Assembly: GCA_005406025.1 (NCBI GenBank)
Contig: BGZK01000096.1
Span: forward strand, 558,001 to 622,000
Source: Eumeta japonica
Lineage: Eukaryota; Arthropoda; Insecta; Lepidoptera; Psychidae
Reading direction: 5' to 3'
DNA length: 64,000 nucleotides
Position numbers and translations under genes: made by a program. The notes beneath the pieces were generated by a model, which was given only the letters and a program-made list of their open reading frames with translations, was not told where the DNA came from and did no database searches. Positions 23,099 through 34,800 of the stretch are shown here, one piece after another; within the stretch, counting starts at the first letter, position 1, and every line of letters begins with the position of its first letter.

Positions 23099-24617
23099 GT
23101 GGACAAATATTAAAGTCAGAGCCCGAGATTGTCGTATGAAAAAAAGGCAACAAAGTTTCACTGTTGGTGGACCTTATATAAATGTAAACAATGCAGAAAG
23201 TAAACAAGTTTTAGGTATCATGCCCTATGTAATGACTATAGTAGAAGTCGCACAAGATAGTGATACATTATTATGTATATATACCTAAATCCTTATATCC
23301 TTAGTTTTTCTTAATTTCTTGAAATAATCACTCTTCGTTACTTTATAATTAATAATATAAATAACTTTATAATAATAAAATTATACAAAGTTATAGTTAA
23401 TGCAGCTTTCAGAGACGTGCGTTTGCGATCAAATAGCTCTGATAAAGAATAATTAATTATTTTATTAATGTAAAGACTAATATTATTAATGTAAAGAATA
23501 ATTAATGGTGTAATTATTACAAAATTAAGTACTGAAACGATTCTTAATTTTTATGCTTGTATTACAGATGTTGAAGTCCCGGACATTATTATTGAAGAAT
23601 TATTTACAAATCTTAATGGTAGACTATTCATATAAATTTTATAATAGTACTGAAAGTAATTGAAGATCATTGATGTTCATAACAATTCAAAATTCGAAAA
23701 TTATTGAGTTTTAATATTTTATTAAGCTGAATATTTGTTATAATGCAATGGCTTTTGCATAAAGATAAATATTAATTTGGTTTGATCATTTAGAAATTAT
23801 CAAATTAATGTCTTATTGAAGTTTTGTGTTTAGTCAAGTTAAATATTTATTAAATCTTGAAATTTTCATATCATCGTATAAACTATGCAATTACATGGCT
23901 ATTATATGCTCAATCTTTAATTTACAGAACCTTCATCATCAACTAGAGACCAATAAGATGAAGTTAGCACTATCAATGGTAATATGCTTTGGGCTTTCTC
24001 ATAAATAAAGCGTTAATTACCGAATGATTATACACAATATTAAAATTTTTATGTTTTCATTATGTTTGTTTTTATAGTCAAATATTTGCTCAATCTTAAA
24101 CTTACATACTCTTTTATAACATATACTATTTTGGCTTGATCATAAAATGCTCATACTTTAATTTATAGAACTTGGACCGTCATCTAGTCAAGGTGGAGTT
24201 AATGCTGCCAATGGTAATGTGGTCTATTTTTTCACATGAATTAAGTACTAATTATTGACGGATGTATAAATAGTTTCAAAATTTTATGTTTTGGTGATGT
24301 TTGTATTTAGTCAAGTCAAACATTTGTTCAATCTCAAATGTTCATATTGTCATATATCATACACAATTTTGCTCATTCTGTAATTTATGGAACTTGGATT
24401 ATCAACTAGTCAAGGTAGAGTTAGTGTTAAAGTGTTAATTATTGAATAATTTATATACAATATCAAAATTAAATTTTTGTATTGAAAAAAGTATACAATT
24501 TTGGTTTAATTACAATCAAATAAGAGCATGTACTTAATATTTATTAAATGTTTATATTTCAATTTATAGAATTTGAACTGTTAGCTAGTTTACAAGAGAG
24601 AGTTACTAGTATCACTG
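23099..24617 (+). pseudogene. Myb/SANT-like (MSANTD-type) gene remnant with repeated cassette exons
   Basis: The first block, 23099-23274, encodes WTNIKVRARDCRMKKRQQSF, then TVGGPYINVNNAESKQVLGI. This is the end of a Myb/SANT-like domain with the 'W-NIK ... (T)GGGP ... VL.I' pattern of MSANTD3/zeste-type proteins, which are often linked to Harbinger transposons. Its donor TTAT/GTATAT joins in phase to 23568-23618 (VEVPDIIIEELFTNLN). Exon-like cassettes then follow at 23928-23978, 24169-24213, about 24391-24435 and 24570-24617. The N-terminal half of the domain is missing, with a MITE at that edge. The first cassette has an in-frame stop and the third has lost its AG. Probably decayed; it could still be transcribed with the intact cassettes. 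Confidence 0.5.
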
Positions 24618-24640
24618 GTAAGAGGTTTTCTACATTAAAA
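23820..24640 (+). repeat. Tandem duplication of an intron-exon unit (four copies)
   Basis: Each unit carries 'tttagtcaagt(t/c)aaa', 'tcatat-atcata', 'atttatagaactt' and a 45-51 bp exon-like core with a GGTAA donor. Core starts are about 23928, 24169, 24391 and 24570, giving spacings of 241, 222 and 179 bp. All cores appear to have lengths divisible by three and the same phase (1/1), so any number could be skipped without changing the frame. Confidence 0.7.
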
Positions 24641-24924
24641 TCCAAGGTATAAATGTGTATACTTTGTCATGAAAGTAGTCAAGATATCGTAGAATTTGAA
24701 TGGATTTTATGTTAACTATTCTCTCTTAGTTGGAGTATGTTTATCTTGTTATATGTTGAAGCTGTATATGAAAAATACTGAAATATGACATGTATAACAG
24801 TTGGCACGTTGTACATGCATCCCATTGTAGTATTCATTGTATACTATATATTGTTTATTCTTCACAAACATGAATGATAAAGTTCATTATAGTTAAAGTA
24901 ACAGTCTTCTTAATTTTCAATGTA

Positions 24925-25200
24925 GAAATGAGATTATATACAAGAACGATTGGTTTCTACGTATCTAATTATACTGGAACATCTCCAAATTGGGGCTACA
25001 GCCACAGTTACTGGTCGATAAATGTGCATATATCATAATCATGTAACTTTATAGCATTTAAAGATAAGACTTAGAAATTATGACATGTACTAAAGAAAAA
25101 AAAGCTGAAGACTTAAAATTTTTGAAAGAATGAAAGAGGAAAGCTTAAAGAAAAAATGCACCAGATGTAGAAGAGAAAAACCTAAAATTAGGTAGCATTA
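24925..25200 (+). pseudogene. Possible 3' exons of the MSANTD-like remnant
   Basis: A 'caatgtag' acceptor at about 24926 accepts the phase of the last cassette and opens EMRLYTRTIGFYVSN before stopping. A shifted frame reads LIILEHLQIGATATVTGR, more like a conserved tail, so a frameshift is likely. Around 25100-25200 short charged segments (KKKAEDLKFLKE, EEKNLKLGSIIKK) look like a broken coiled coil. Confidence 0.3.
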
Positions 25201-26694
25201 TTAAAAAAATAAATGGAAGAGTAATGATAAAAATGAAGGCATTTTATTTTTTTTTAATCTTAATAAAATGTAAAGTTTTACGGATATTGTTTAACTTTAT
25301 GTATAAAAAATATTCACAATAATATTTCTAAATGCGACGCCTTTAGCACTGTTTAGTTGCTTGAACTGGAACCTCTTCTAAAAAAAAGCATAAAAAATTA
25401 TAACAAAAAAAAAACAGTAAGATGTTAATACAAATTTAACAGCATTACATGAATATGAAGTCTTAGTTCTAAATGTCAAGTATAGATACCGTTATATAAA
25501 CTACTAAAAGAAAATAAATTTTTTTTTGGTTAATTTTGCTTTTGTAGAAAACACAACAATATTTTAAAAAAATACCTATTCTTTCATAATTTTATTATTA
25601 CTATGATAAAAATTTAGATTTTTATTTTATTCAAAAATAATAAACAAACTCCAAATGTATTATTATTATTATATATCCAATCACATACTTAATATAACAT
25701 CCATAATACCTTGAAATAGTACTATTTAAGGTAGGATAATTGGAAGACCTTTTTCAAACAGGCAAAGTTTAAAATTTTTCTAATATGTCTATCATTTGCT
25801 CTTTTGTTATAGGAAAGTGTATATACTTTAGCTGTAGTTTAGCTAATTCCAAATGAATTTTATTTATTATTCTACAAACAGTAGCTGAAATGAACAAGTG
25901 TTCACCACACACCAGCTGACATACAATTACATGTTACATGTAACTCATGTTTTATCTGTAGGTAAGTTCTATAATTTGTCCAGTAGCCTAATTTTTCATT
26001 TACCTGGATATGTAGGTAACCATTTTAGATGTTGCTCTCGACTATGAATTAAATCGTGCTTGAGTAAAGATTTTGACATTTACGATTTTGAAATCAGGCT
26101 GATTTAAACTTGAATAACGTTTGTGAATTTGGACCTTAGACTGTTAAAGTTCTCGAGTAGAAAGAAATCGTCACGTCAGTATCATTCTCTAGTGATCGAG
26201 AATATCTTTTATCGTCAGAACAACTCGTATGTAAAGTTTATTTACGCTGTTCGCGGTAGAAGGATTTCTTCTTCAGAAGGTGGTTCTAGTTGCAAAATCA
26301 AATAATGACTAATTAAAGTTTTGTTCAGAAATAATCTTAAATGCAGCATTATTTCTTAATTTTCAAATTTTTACACTGTGCTCTCATCAATTTTTCAATC
26401 TACTGTAACAATAGAATATATAAAGATAAGGAGTAATATTATCCATTAATAAAATAACATGTGTCTTGATGGAGATTAATCATAAAATTTCTAATACCAT
26501 AATATATTAAATATAATAAATACGGATTAATATATTTACTTACCTATATATGTATACCAATTACATTTAATGCATTAGAAAAATTTTTCACTGCTCCGCC
26601 TAAAGAAGTTCCACTTCAAAAACTCAAATAAATTGTGACAAAGTTACAACATAAGCACTTGTGTTTACGATGAATCTGCTCCTGAGTAAATTTT
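25201..26694. other. Intergenic, no gene seen
   Basis: Very AT-rich. The open frame at 26123-26305 has no recognisable feature. No exon was found. Confidence 0.35.
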
Positions 26695-27340
26695 GCATGC
26701 CTTAAGCGCGAGCGTAGGTATGCTTCCACTGTCGCCTGAAAATCCCGTGTAATCACGATAACTAAAAAAACTATTAACTTTTAAACTTAATTTCTTTTTC
26801 AATCTCATCACTAATCGATTGGGAATAACTGTATTGAAAACCATAGCTTGATATAGTACCGATTAGCTGTAATTGAATTTTTTAACTCATAGTTATTCGT
26901 GTTTTGATCTGTCATTTCGCTTAAATATCTGAAATGGAGATTGAAATGAATGTTTTATGTTTTTCTAATTGTCAACAGATGGCGGTAGTAATATAAAAAA
27001 TAAAACAACTATTTTCGCCCGAGGATCAGCTGTACGATTTAGTTCAACTGTTTAGCTTTAAGTCGCGCGTGCAGGGTGCCCGGGTTCAAATCTGTCCTAG
27101 AATTTTTTTTTTTTAATATTTTTAATTACTTTCAAACGTTTTAATTAATTCCAAAGTTATTTTCAATGTAATTAGTAATACATTTATATTAACAACAATT
27201 ATTGTATAATCATTTTAATTAGTCACTTCGGGAAAGTTTTGAAGAACTTCAAAAAAGGATTTTTGGTGAAAAGCTCATATATTATTATTAACCTCTAATT
27301 TAAATAACATACGTATGTCACGAGCGCTTAAGGCGTGCAT
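26695..27340. mobile_element. TIR element of about 650 bp with a pol III-like box inside
   Basis: The left end 26695-26712 (gcatgccttaagcgcgag) and right end 27323-27340 (agcgcttaaggcgtgcat) are imperfect inverted repeats. Nested inverted repeats lie inside ('gataactaaaaaaactatta' against 'aactcatagttattcgtg'). At about 27065-27110 the sequence 'gcagggtgcccgggttcaaa' followed by 'tctgtcc' and a T-run resembles a tRNA T-arm/B box and terminator. It does not fold as a full tRNA. Confidence 0.55.
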
Positions 27341-27649
27341 ATTTGGTTTTACCAAGGCGTTACGTTAATACAAACAAGCTTGAGGTTATGGTTTTTTGTA
27401 AAACATTTGGTACATTAAAAAGTCAAAGTTTTTTCTAAGTTCTAAATTTTATTTCGTAAAAAAAATTCTAAATTTTTTTTACGAATTACGGACGATTTAG
27501 ATTGTAAAAATATCTAAATGGTAAGTAAATCATTAACACGACTCCTTTATTAGTAAAAGTCACTGACAACAGATTTCAGTTTAACAGTCTTAATTGAACT
27601 ATAAAGACCTAATATACATATTAGTCATATAACTGTATGGTAAAGACCC

Positions 27650-27832
27650 ATTTGTACAACACACGAAACTTTGTCGCTCTGAATTGGCTGCGAATTATAT
27701 ACTGCACAAGTATTATGTTCCTCGACCCATCCTTCTTCTCGGCCACGTTCCTATTTTACGCCATTGCGACGCTTTCGTGACGAACTTACAGCGGCAAAGT
27801 TTCGTGCATTGTTCTGTACACAATGTGTATTA
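27650..27832. mobile_element. MITE of about 180 bp, family 'cacgaaactttgccgctctg', copy 2
   Basis: It shares with 22876-23068 the left end (acgaaactttgtcgctctga), the interior 'cattgcgacgctttcgtgac' and the right end (cggcaaagtttcgtgcattg). The interior differs by a deletion near the right end. No coding capacity. Confidence 0.85.
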
Positions 27833-29154
27833 AATACAAGATAAATGTCGTTGTATGTAATTAAAATGTATAAATACTATATAACTAAAAATAATAAGCC
27901 CGATGGGATGTCGCTTCATACATAACTATTATGATTTCATTATATTGTATTTTATTCTTATTTAAAGGTAATTTGTGGCAAACACTTATTGTTTGTTTTT
28001 TTTTTTTGCTTTTTCAGTATTGTTCCTGTAGAGAAACGGTTTTAGCTATAATGTTGGATTGTTGTACAATTATTTATAAATGTCTACATTACCAAAGCTT
28101 GAAAATTCATTTAGTAATAATTAACTAAATGCAGGTGTAAAATTTCCTATGTTATTTTAGTATTGTATGATCGGTCCTAATTTATCTAGAAATAATAAAA
28201 TAACAGAAGAACCCCCTTATTAATAATAAAAGATAAGAACCCCATTTGTTTTTCTCTAAATATGTGGGCGTATTGTTTAGATTATACGTGCATTTTGATT
28301 GGTTAGAATGTTCCAGAATATGGTAGACGTTTGTTTACGCCGGATGTGACATATTTACGATTCTATTTTTTAATCGATTTATGGCCTAGTTTACACTTAG
28401 GGATTATATTCAACCACACGCAAAAACATATATATATATATATATATGCATACGCTAAGGTTGAGATGTTTGCCTCCCTTTTTATACAAAACCTCAGAAT
28501 TACTCTACATTAATTTCATATTATTTCATAGATAATTACATGCTCTACCGGCATCAACAACTAAAAAGAAAATATTATTGCTTTGGTTTTTGTAAATTAA
28601 ATAATTATTAAAATTATATATGTGCTGTCATTTGACGACTTTAATTTAGAAACAATGTCAACATAATTAACTGTCGATAAATTTTTTGCTCAAATATTTC
28701 TTCGATTTATTCATCTGAGCTTCATAATGTAATACAACAAAAAGAAGAACGTTATAAACATTGTGCAAAATTAGAAACGAATTAAATACCTGCTATAGAT
28801 TTTGATTCAATAAATTGAATTGAATGATATATAATAATTACAAAAACAATAAAACAAAATGCCTAGGCGACGAACACTGGAAAATTAAGCAGAAAGACGT
28901 CACAGTAAGTTAAATTATATCAGTAAATTTGTAAACTGATAATTATTATACATAATTTGTGTGAATTATTCACACAGGGTATGTCAAATATATGTGTATA
29001 GTACGTTACCAAATGTACTTTTCTTCTGGATATTTTCTTTTGTTTTTTTTTTCTTTCTCATCACTAACTTCCTTTCAAGTCACATAATGATGAGCTTCGC
29101 AATCTCTTTTTTAAAGGAGAATAAATCACGTTTTTTTCTTGTTTTTAATAGGCT
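27833..29154. other. Intergenic; (TA)n microsatellite
   Basis: AT-rich with a 'catatatatatatatatatg' run near 28428-28450. The plus-strand open frames at 27931 and 28331 look random. Confidence 0.35.
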
Positions 29155-29930
29155 TCAGTGTATTTATAGAGTTCCTAACAAAAATAGCAAAAACGGAAAT
29201 TGTCATGTCCGTCCGTTCGTCCGTATGTCATACGTATTTTATTCAAAAACTACAAAACGTATATTGATGAGATTTATAGATTTATAGGTGTCTTGTAGAA
29301 GCCGCTACTGAGTTTCGTCATTAAATAACAAAATAAATATTTCTAGGGGCGCACTCCATACATATAATAAAAGATGAAAATTTTTTTTCAGCAAACATCA
29401 ACATGTAGCACAAATTTCGACAGTTCTTTTAAAACACAAACACTTCAAAGTTCCTAAGAATCTTTTCCGATTACTTAAATAATTTCGGAAATAATCACTT
29501 CTAAAGTAGCAGAAATTGTGTCCCCCCCCGCTTTATTTTCTAAATCATATGTCCAAAAAATATCAAAAAAAATAACGAAGGTAAATCTTAATAAATACTT
29601 TCAACGAAAATCATTTTAAACATGATCAAATATACTGTTTTTGAGTTATTACCGAAAAACTGCGCTCTTCAACAAAAGGATGTAAGTGACATGAAAATAC
29701 GATCATCTGATGAGGCACTTTAGTTTAGACTAGTTTAATAGTAATAGTCGACATACCTACTTGCTCTTCTAGTTATAGACAACTAACGTGCTTATAACTA
29801 TTCTGTGCGGGAAACATGGAAAAAGTGTAAAAATGAACTTCATCTATAGTACATTTCTTTGTAATAATGGCTTCGGAACCCTATAATGAGCATGGTCCAA
29901 CATGCCCTTGGCCAGTTTTTTATTAATATA
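29155..29930. repeat. Lepidopteran-type dispersed repeat, copy B
   Basis: 29155-29240 has 'gagttcctaacaaaaatagc' and 'catgtccgtccgttcgtccg', the prefix of the GGGTTCCGTACC-type repeat. 29380-29930 matches 11930-12470 and ends 'cggaaccctataatgagca' and 'cttggccagttttttat'. The two parts together probably represent one old copy. Confidence 0.7.
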
Positions 29931-30870
29931 CTGCTGCGGACATAATATATGAGCATATACAACTTCACACATACTCAAGTATTGCAATAGACCATCATTT
30001 GTCTCTTTAGAAGCTTGTTTTAAAGTTTGTGATTGTCTTTTATTGTCAACAAAAGAACCTAGGTTAATACTGCTCTGAGATCCAAGTTTTTCCCAAAGAA
30101 AACCAAATATTCTTTAATATGTGCTAACTCAATATTTTTACTGAGATTACTCATGCTTAATAATTGTCTGTGACAAGAAATATTAGAAAACTTGATTATC
30201 GGAAAGTCGAAAATAAAAAAAAAGATAAAACAAAAAATATAGAAATTAAATTTTTGTTCTTACTGTATAAATTATTGCTATAACGACACACGATGAATAC
30301 GTTTCTATTGACAAATATAAATAAGAATTTCGATAAACACTGCACAAAATATTCACAATAACATTCTGCTTACTCACTGGCACTATATTTCAAAGTAAAA
30401 AGTTTTCAGAGCAGAAAAACATCTGTCACTCATTCTATCCACTATTCCCATTACTCCTCCCTACTCAATTTTCTTGATCTGCAATACCTACTTTCCAAGC
30501 ACGTTTACTGTCTCTTCCTATATCTTATATAGAAATATAGTTATTCTCCAAAAAAAAAATAAGTATGCCTGTAAAACAAATGTACTATACTAGAAGTAAA
30601 GTCATTTTCATGGGACAATCCTTACAACAACATTAGCAGCAAAAAAACATTAATGGAAGGTTTCAATAGGTATTTTTTTTACATTTTAGTGCTAGAAATT
30701 CAAAAAATCCAGAAGCATCCAAGTCCATTCATTATTTTAGATTCCGAGATATAAACCTAATTGCACTGGACTATAGCCTATGTCGACCATGCGTCTTTCC
30801 GTAAATTTTAATAATCTCATTCTTTTTTAAACTATGCCAAAGAAACCAGTCATTGAAGGAGCCATTTCCG
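29931..30870. other. Intergenic, no gene seen
   Basis: AT-rich DNA without a convincing exon or repeat boundary. Confidence 0.3.
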
Positions 30871-30879
30871 AGAAAAAAA

Positions 30880-31325
30880 AACCGTTCCTTGTAATCTCAC
30901 GAGAATGAATTGTCATGCATCGACCCGTCCACGCGCGGTCATCGACTGGAGGACGCGTGGCTTTAGAGGTTTGGGTATTTTGTTATAAAGTATTATGTTT
31001 ACGACATTGGCATTTTTGAAACTAAGACTGCGTGTGATTAATGTTTAACTGTTTAATAACAATGCCTTTCACTATTGTGCTAACATGATATATATCGATA
31101 TATCGAATATGTTAATATGATTGATTGTTGGGGATTGTTTTTGCCTGCGAGTCTGTAAGTTGCGTGAAATATTAATTACACAATAATTTGGGTTAATTTT
31201 CCTTCTTTGTTTAGAGGTGAGTGGAATAAATGTGGAAAATCAGAGATTAATGTAATAATGCCTTCGGTGACCTTTGCATCGCCCCATGCGACGCACGACG
31301 CCGTCTGGTCGAGCAGGGTCTCTCT
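30880..31325 (+). promoter_or_regulatory. CpG-richer island with a possible 5' exon
   Basis: Two GC-rich patches (30915-30970 and 31263-31325) stand out from the AT-rich flanks. A donor-like CT/GTAAGT at 31155 and an acceptor-like 'cttctttgtttag' ending at 31213 frame a possible 58-bp intron. An ATG at 31260 opens MPSVTFASPHATHDAVWSSR, meeting a possible donor (CAGG/GTCTCT) or, unspliced, a stop four codons on. This could be the promoter and first exon of an unknown plus-strand transcript running antisense to the SV2-like gene, or a transposon remnant. Confidence 0.25.
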
Positions 31326-31819
31326 TTATTAATTTATGTGTTACAAGCACATTTTAAATGACATATTTTTGTTATAGTTACTTTGGCAAAGTGTTCTAAA
31401 AAAGGAGGAAATTATGAATATTTACGAATATACGCATGATTCATTCTATCTTGTATTTCTTTGAAGTAAATGCTCTTTCTTTGTGAATCTTGTTATAGTC
31501 GACACTATTTTTTAAATATTTTGGATAGTACTGTTATATATATAGACCGATATTTATTTGAATCTGTTTTAGATTTGCTTTGGATCAAGATACTTTAATA
31601 AATGTGTGTATATAATTTTAGCAATATTTCTTTCTTGTATATCCTTTCTTTTAAACCCTTATTAATACTATTTTTCAATTTTCTATTATTATGTTTTTTA
31701 TACATTTTATGAAGAATGTATTTGATATCTAGTAATCGAATATTAATTCGAAACACGAGTTAGTACATTAAAAAAAACTTTTGTTTTTAATTTTATTTGT
31801 ATATCCTAAAAACGATTCT

Positions 31820-31866
31820 TCATTTAATTTGAGACTTAGGCAGGAGACACGATAACAAGCCGCAAA
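31820..31866 (-). CDS. SV2-like gene, last coding exon
   Basis: CGTTTCAG acceptor; encodes CGLLSCLLPKSQIK and a TGA stop. An AATAAA-type signal on the minus strand lies just downstream (plus-strand 'ttttattt' near 31790). Confidence 0.85.
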
Positions 31867-34800
31867 CTGAAACGAATAGAGAAAACATATATTTAGTATT
31901 AAAGATTATCATGTTGAAGTACTGAAAAAGATAAAGAATTGGTTATAATGTGGTCGAAGCAAAGGACAATAATCTAATGGCAATGTCTACACAAGACTTC
32001 TCAATAGCGACCGGTTACGTGTCATTTCTTATTTATTTATTTTAAACTTTTTCGTTTTGCTTATTTTTATACAGATACAAATACATTGTTGAAACAAGAG
32101 ATAACGGTGCTACTATTACTGTTTTTTTAAGAGTAAAAAAATAATTAAGAATTCGCTTTATGCTTGTCCTTAAGCGTCTCTTTTGAAAGTATTTAACATT
32201 GTTTAGCAATTAACAAATTGATAGAAAGGTTAGAAATTATTTTGTATTCTGTTATCATTTGGCGGATTTTATATAATCGAAATAAATATGATAAAAAAAA
32301 ATAATTAAAACTTACGTATTAATAGTCCTCCAAAGAGATAGAAAGTCAGTTCACAATTGGCATTAATGAGCAAACCAGCGGCGTTTGTGCCGATAACTGA
32401 ACCCAACCGACCTAGCATCAAACTGAGACTCACCGCCATACCTCTGGAATTAAAAAGATAACCCCACATCAGCAATTTCATGATTCTAATCCAAAACCAA
32501 ATAATTATTTTCAGATCTCGTTTTAATCTTTTGAAACAGATAATTCAATGTGATGTAATTATCTATAATAATACTAGTATAAAATTTAATTTAATAATAA
32601 AATGATAAAATATTTAGATATCAAACTTTGTTTACAATTGTATTTAAATGGATTGACGTTACAACAAAAGAACATTTAAATATTGACAAGTGAATACAAG
32701 ATAATGTAGTAGGTCATTTATTTCGAGAATAGTTAGGTTTAAATTTAAGATAAGAAGTTTGATAACAAAGTTTTTTTTGTTCTTCGCTTACCTAATATGT
32801 GTCGGAAATATTTCCACCGTGTACGCGTTCACCGGGCCTATTGCCAAAGCTGTTATCTGCAGTGACGATAAGAGCGCTGCGAAAACCAGATCCTGTCTCA
32901 CGAAGTTGATACATATGCAAAATATTCCCAGGATCGTATACACAAGGATTAGTAACATTTTCTTCCCAGTAAGTTTTAAAACAACACTACCCAGTAACGT
33001 AATGAAACTGCACGAAATGTTGGCTATAGAGTTGATTATATATGTACTTGTCTCTATGGCATCGTTACAAATCAAGTGCGTGGTCTGAAATGTAAGCAAG
33101 AACATAAAAATAAGAAAATTAAATTGAAGTGTCATCTTTTTGAATTATTGTAACTCTTTCCTTTTTTGATCGGACTGTAGGACGCAAAGATGTATTATTA
33201 AGTCGAAATATATACATGTAAATTTATTTTCTACCATTTTGAAATTCACTCCAATTATTTTTCAGATTTCCATAGAATCGGCTGGAATTTTCAAAGTAAG
33301 CATATGAGAATCGAAATTCATGAATGACCTATATAATATTTGTCAATGGTAGTAATGTGAAAACGCATACCAGTTATTTATAAGAATAAAATATTTTAGC
33401 TTTGAGTTCGATACTTCTTAATATAGATAAATATTTATCATTTAATTTTCAACTTCACTCATATTTATTTAGTTTCTTTACACGCTGGAGTACGATCTCG
33501 GATTTTTTTATACAAAAATCATAGTATGAAACACAAATTACGTGAATTCAGTTTGCATCTTTCACATTTGTAAATATACATTTTTTTCGTAATATTACAT
33601 AGAAATATGATTTTGACAAATTTCCGCATTATATTTAATATTCAATTAATTATTATCTTACACGTCTTATTTTTTCAGTTGGTAAAAGATGGTCTAAAAT
33701 GTAATATTTTCCATTAAATAAAGAAGCTTACAACGTTCACTTGTTCGAGTCGAGCTCTGATGACCTGACAGGCGGTTGTGTCACTTCCTGTGGATTCGCT
33801 TAATACACGGTTCAGCACATCAGGCACCCACATAAATAAGCCATTTAGCCTAAAAAAAAAAGTATTGCATGTAAAATTTCTAAAATTAATTTTTCGTTAT
33901 TAAATTTATTAGTGTAAGTACAAAATGAGTGGTAATCCAACACATAATGTATAATATATTTATAAATAGGCAAAGACTAAATAATTCAGCACTTTTTTCT
34001 TTTTTGTTTGTGAACCGATTTTCTTTTTTTTATCTTTTTGTTTGGTAGCTATTGACGTGCTTTAATGTTATCCGTAAAAAAAATTTGGAAACAGATAGTT
34101 TTTTTCCACCTTCGACGTAGATTCGCAGACTATTAGGAATTTTTATTTGTCACATTTCATATTCTTTATGTATACAATGAATAGAGATTTTTAGATATCG
34201 TTTAAAATTCATTTATATGTATATAAAAAATGTGTCAGTTCCGACGCACGAATGGAGTTTACTGCTTTAAGATGATATCGTACATATAGATTAGTATAAT
34301 GGTAAATGAAAGCATCTATTATATTATTCAAAGCATAATACACAATTTATTTATTTATGTTAATAGTAAAACAATTAATTCGTCATTTAAGAAAATATTG
34401 AAAATAATTATATTACACAATAAAATTTTTAGAAAGATTGATTTTCTCTATCATTGACGTTATCTTGCGTAATGTTTATCACAGGAACAATAGTGGTATC
34501 ATTAAACACTGAAACAATTGGTTTATGGTAACTAAAATATGATGCATGAATGTCGGAAGATACATGTGTGATAAATCGTGAAAACATCGCTTCAATAGTT
34601 GTACCATATCTAGTTGTTCCTAGTGTTCTGTCAGAAATTAAATCTAAGTTCAGTTCATCTTTCAGAAATTATACTAAACGGAAACCATCTTCTTTATTAA
34701 AATCAATATTAAAATCTCCACCAAGTATAAGTGGAAGTTCATACTAACGTTTCTTCAATAGTTTTGAACCCCCTTCTGTATACACTAACAATGATTCGTG

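Noticed and set aside
22922..23113. 63-codon plus-strand frame with hydrophobic start
   Set aside because: It lies within a MITE whose second copy at 27.65 kb does not keep the frame.
27065..27110. Possible tRNA gene
   Set aside because: Only a T-arm/B-box-like word and T-run are present; the stem does not pair and no acceptor, D or anticodon arms can be drawn.
32759..33088. 109-codon plus-strand frame
   Set aside because: Antisense shadow of the transporter exon 32792-33084, which has correct splice borders and family motifs.
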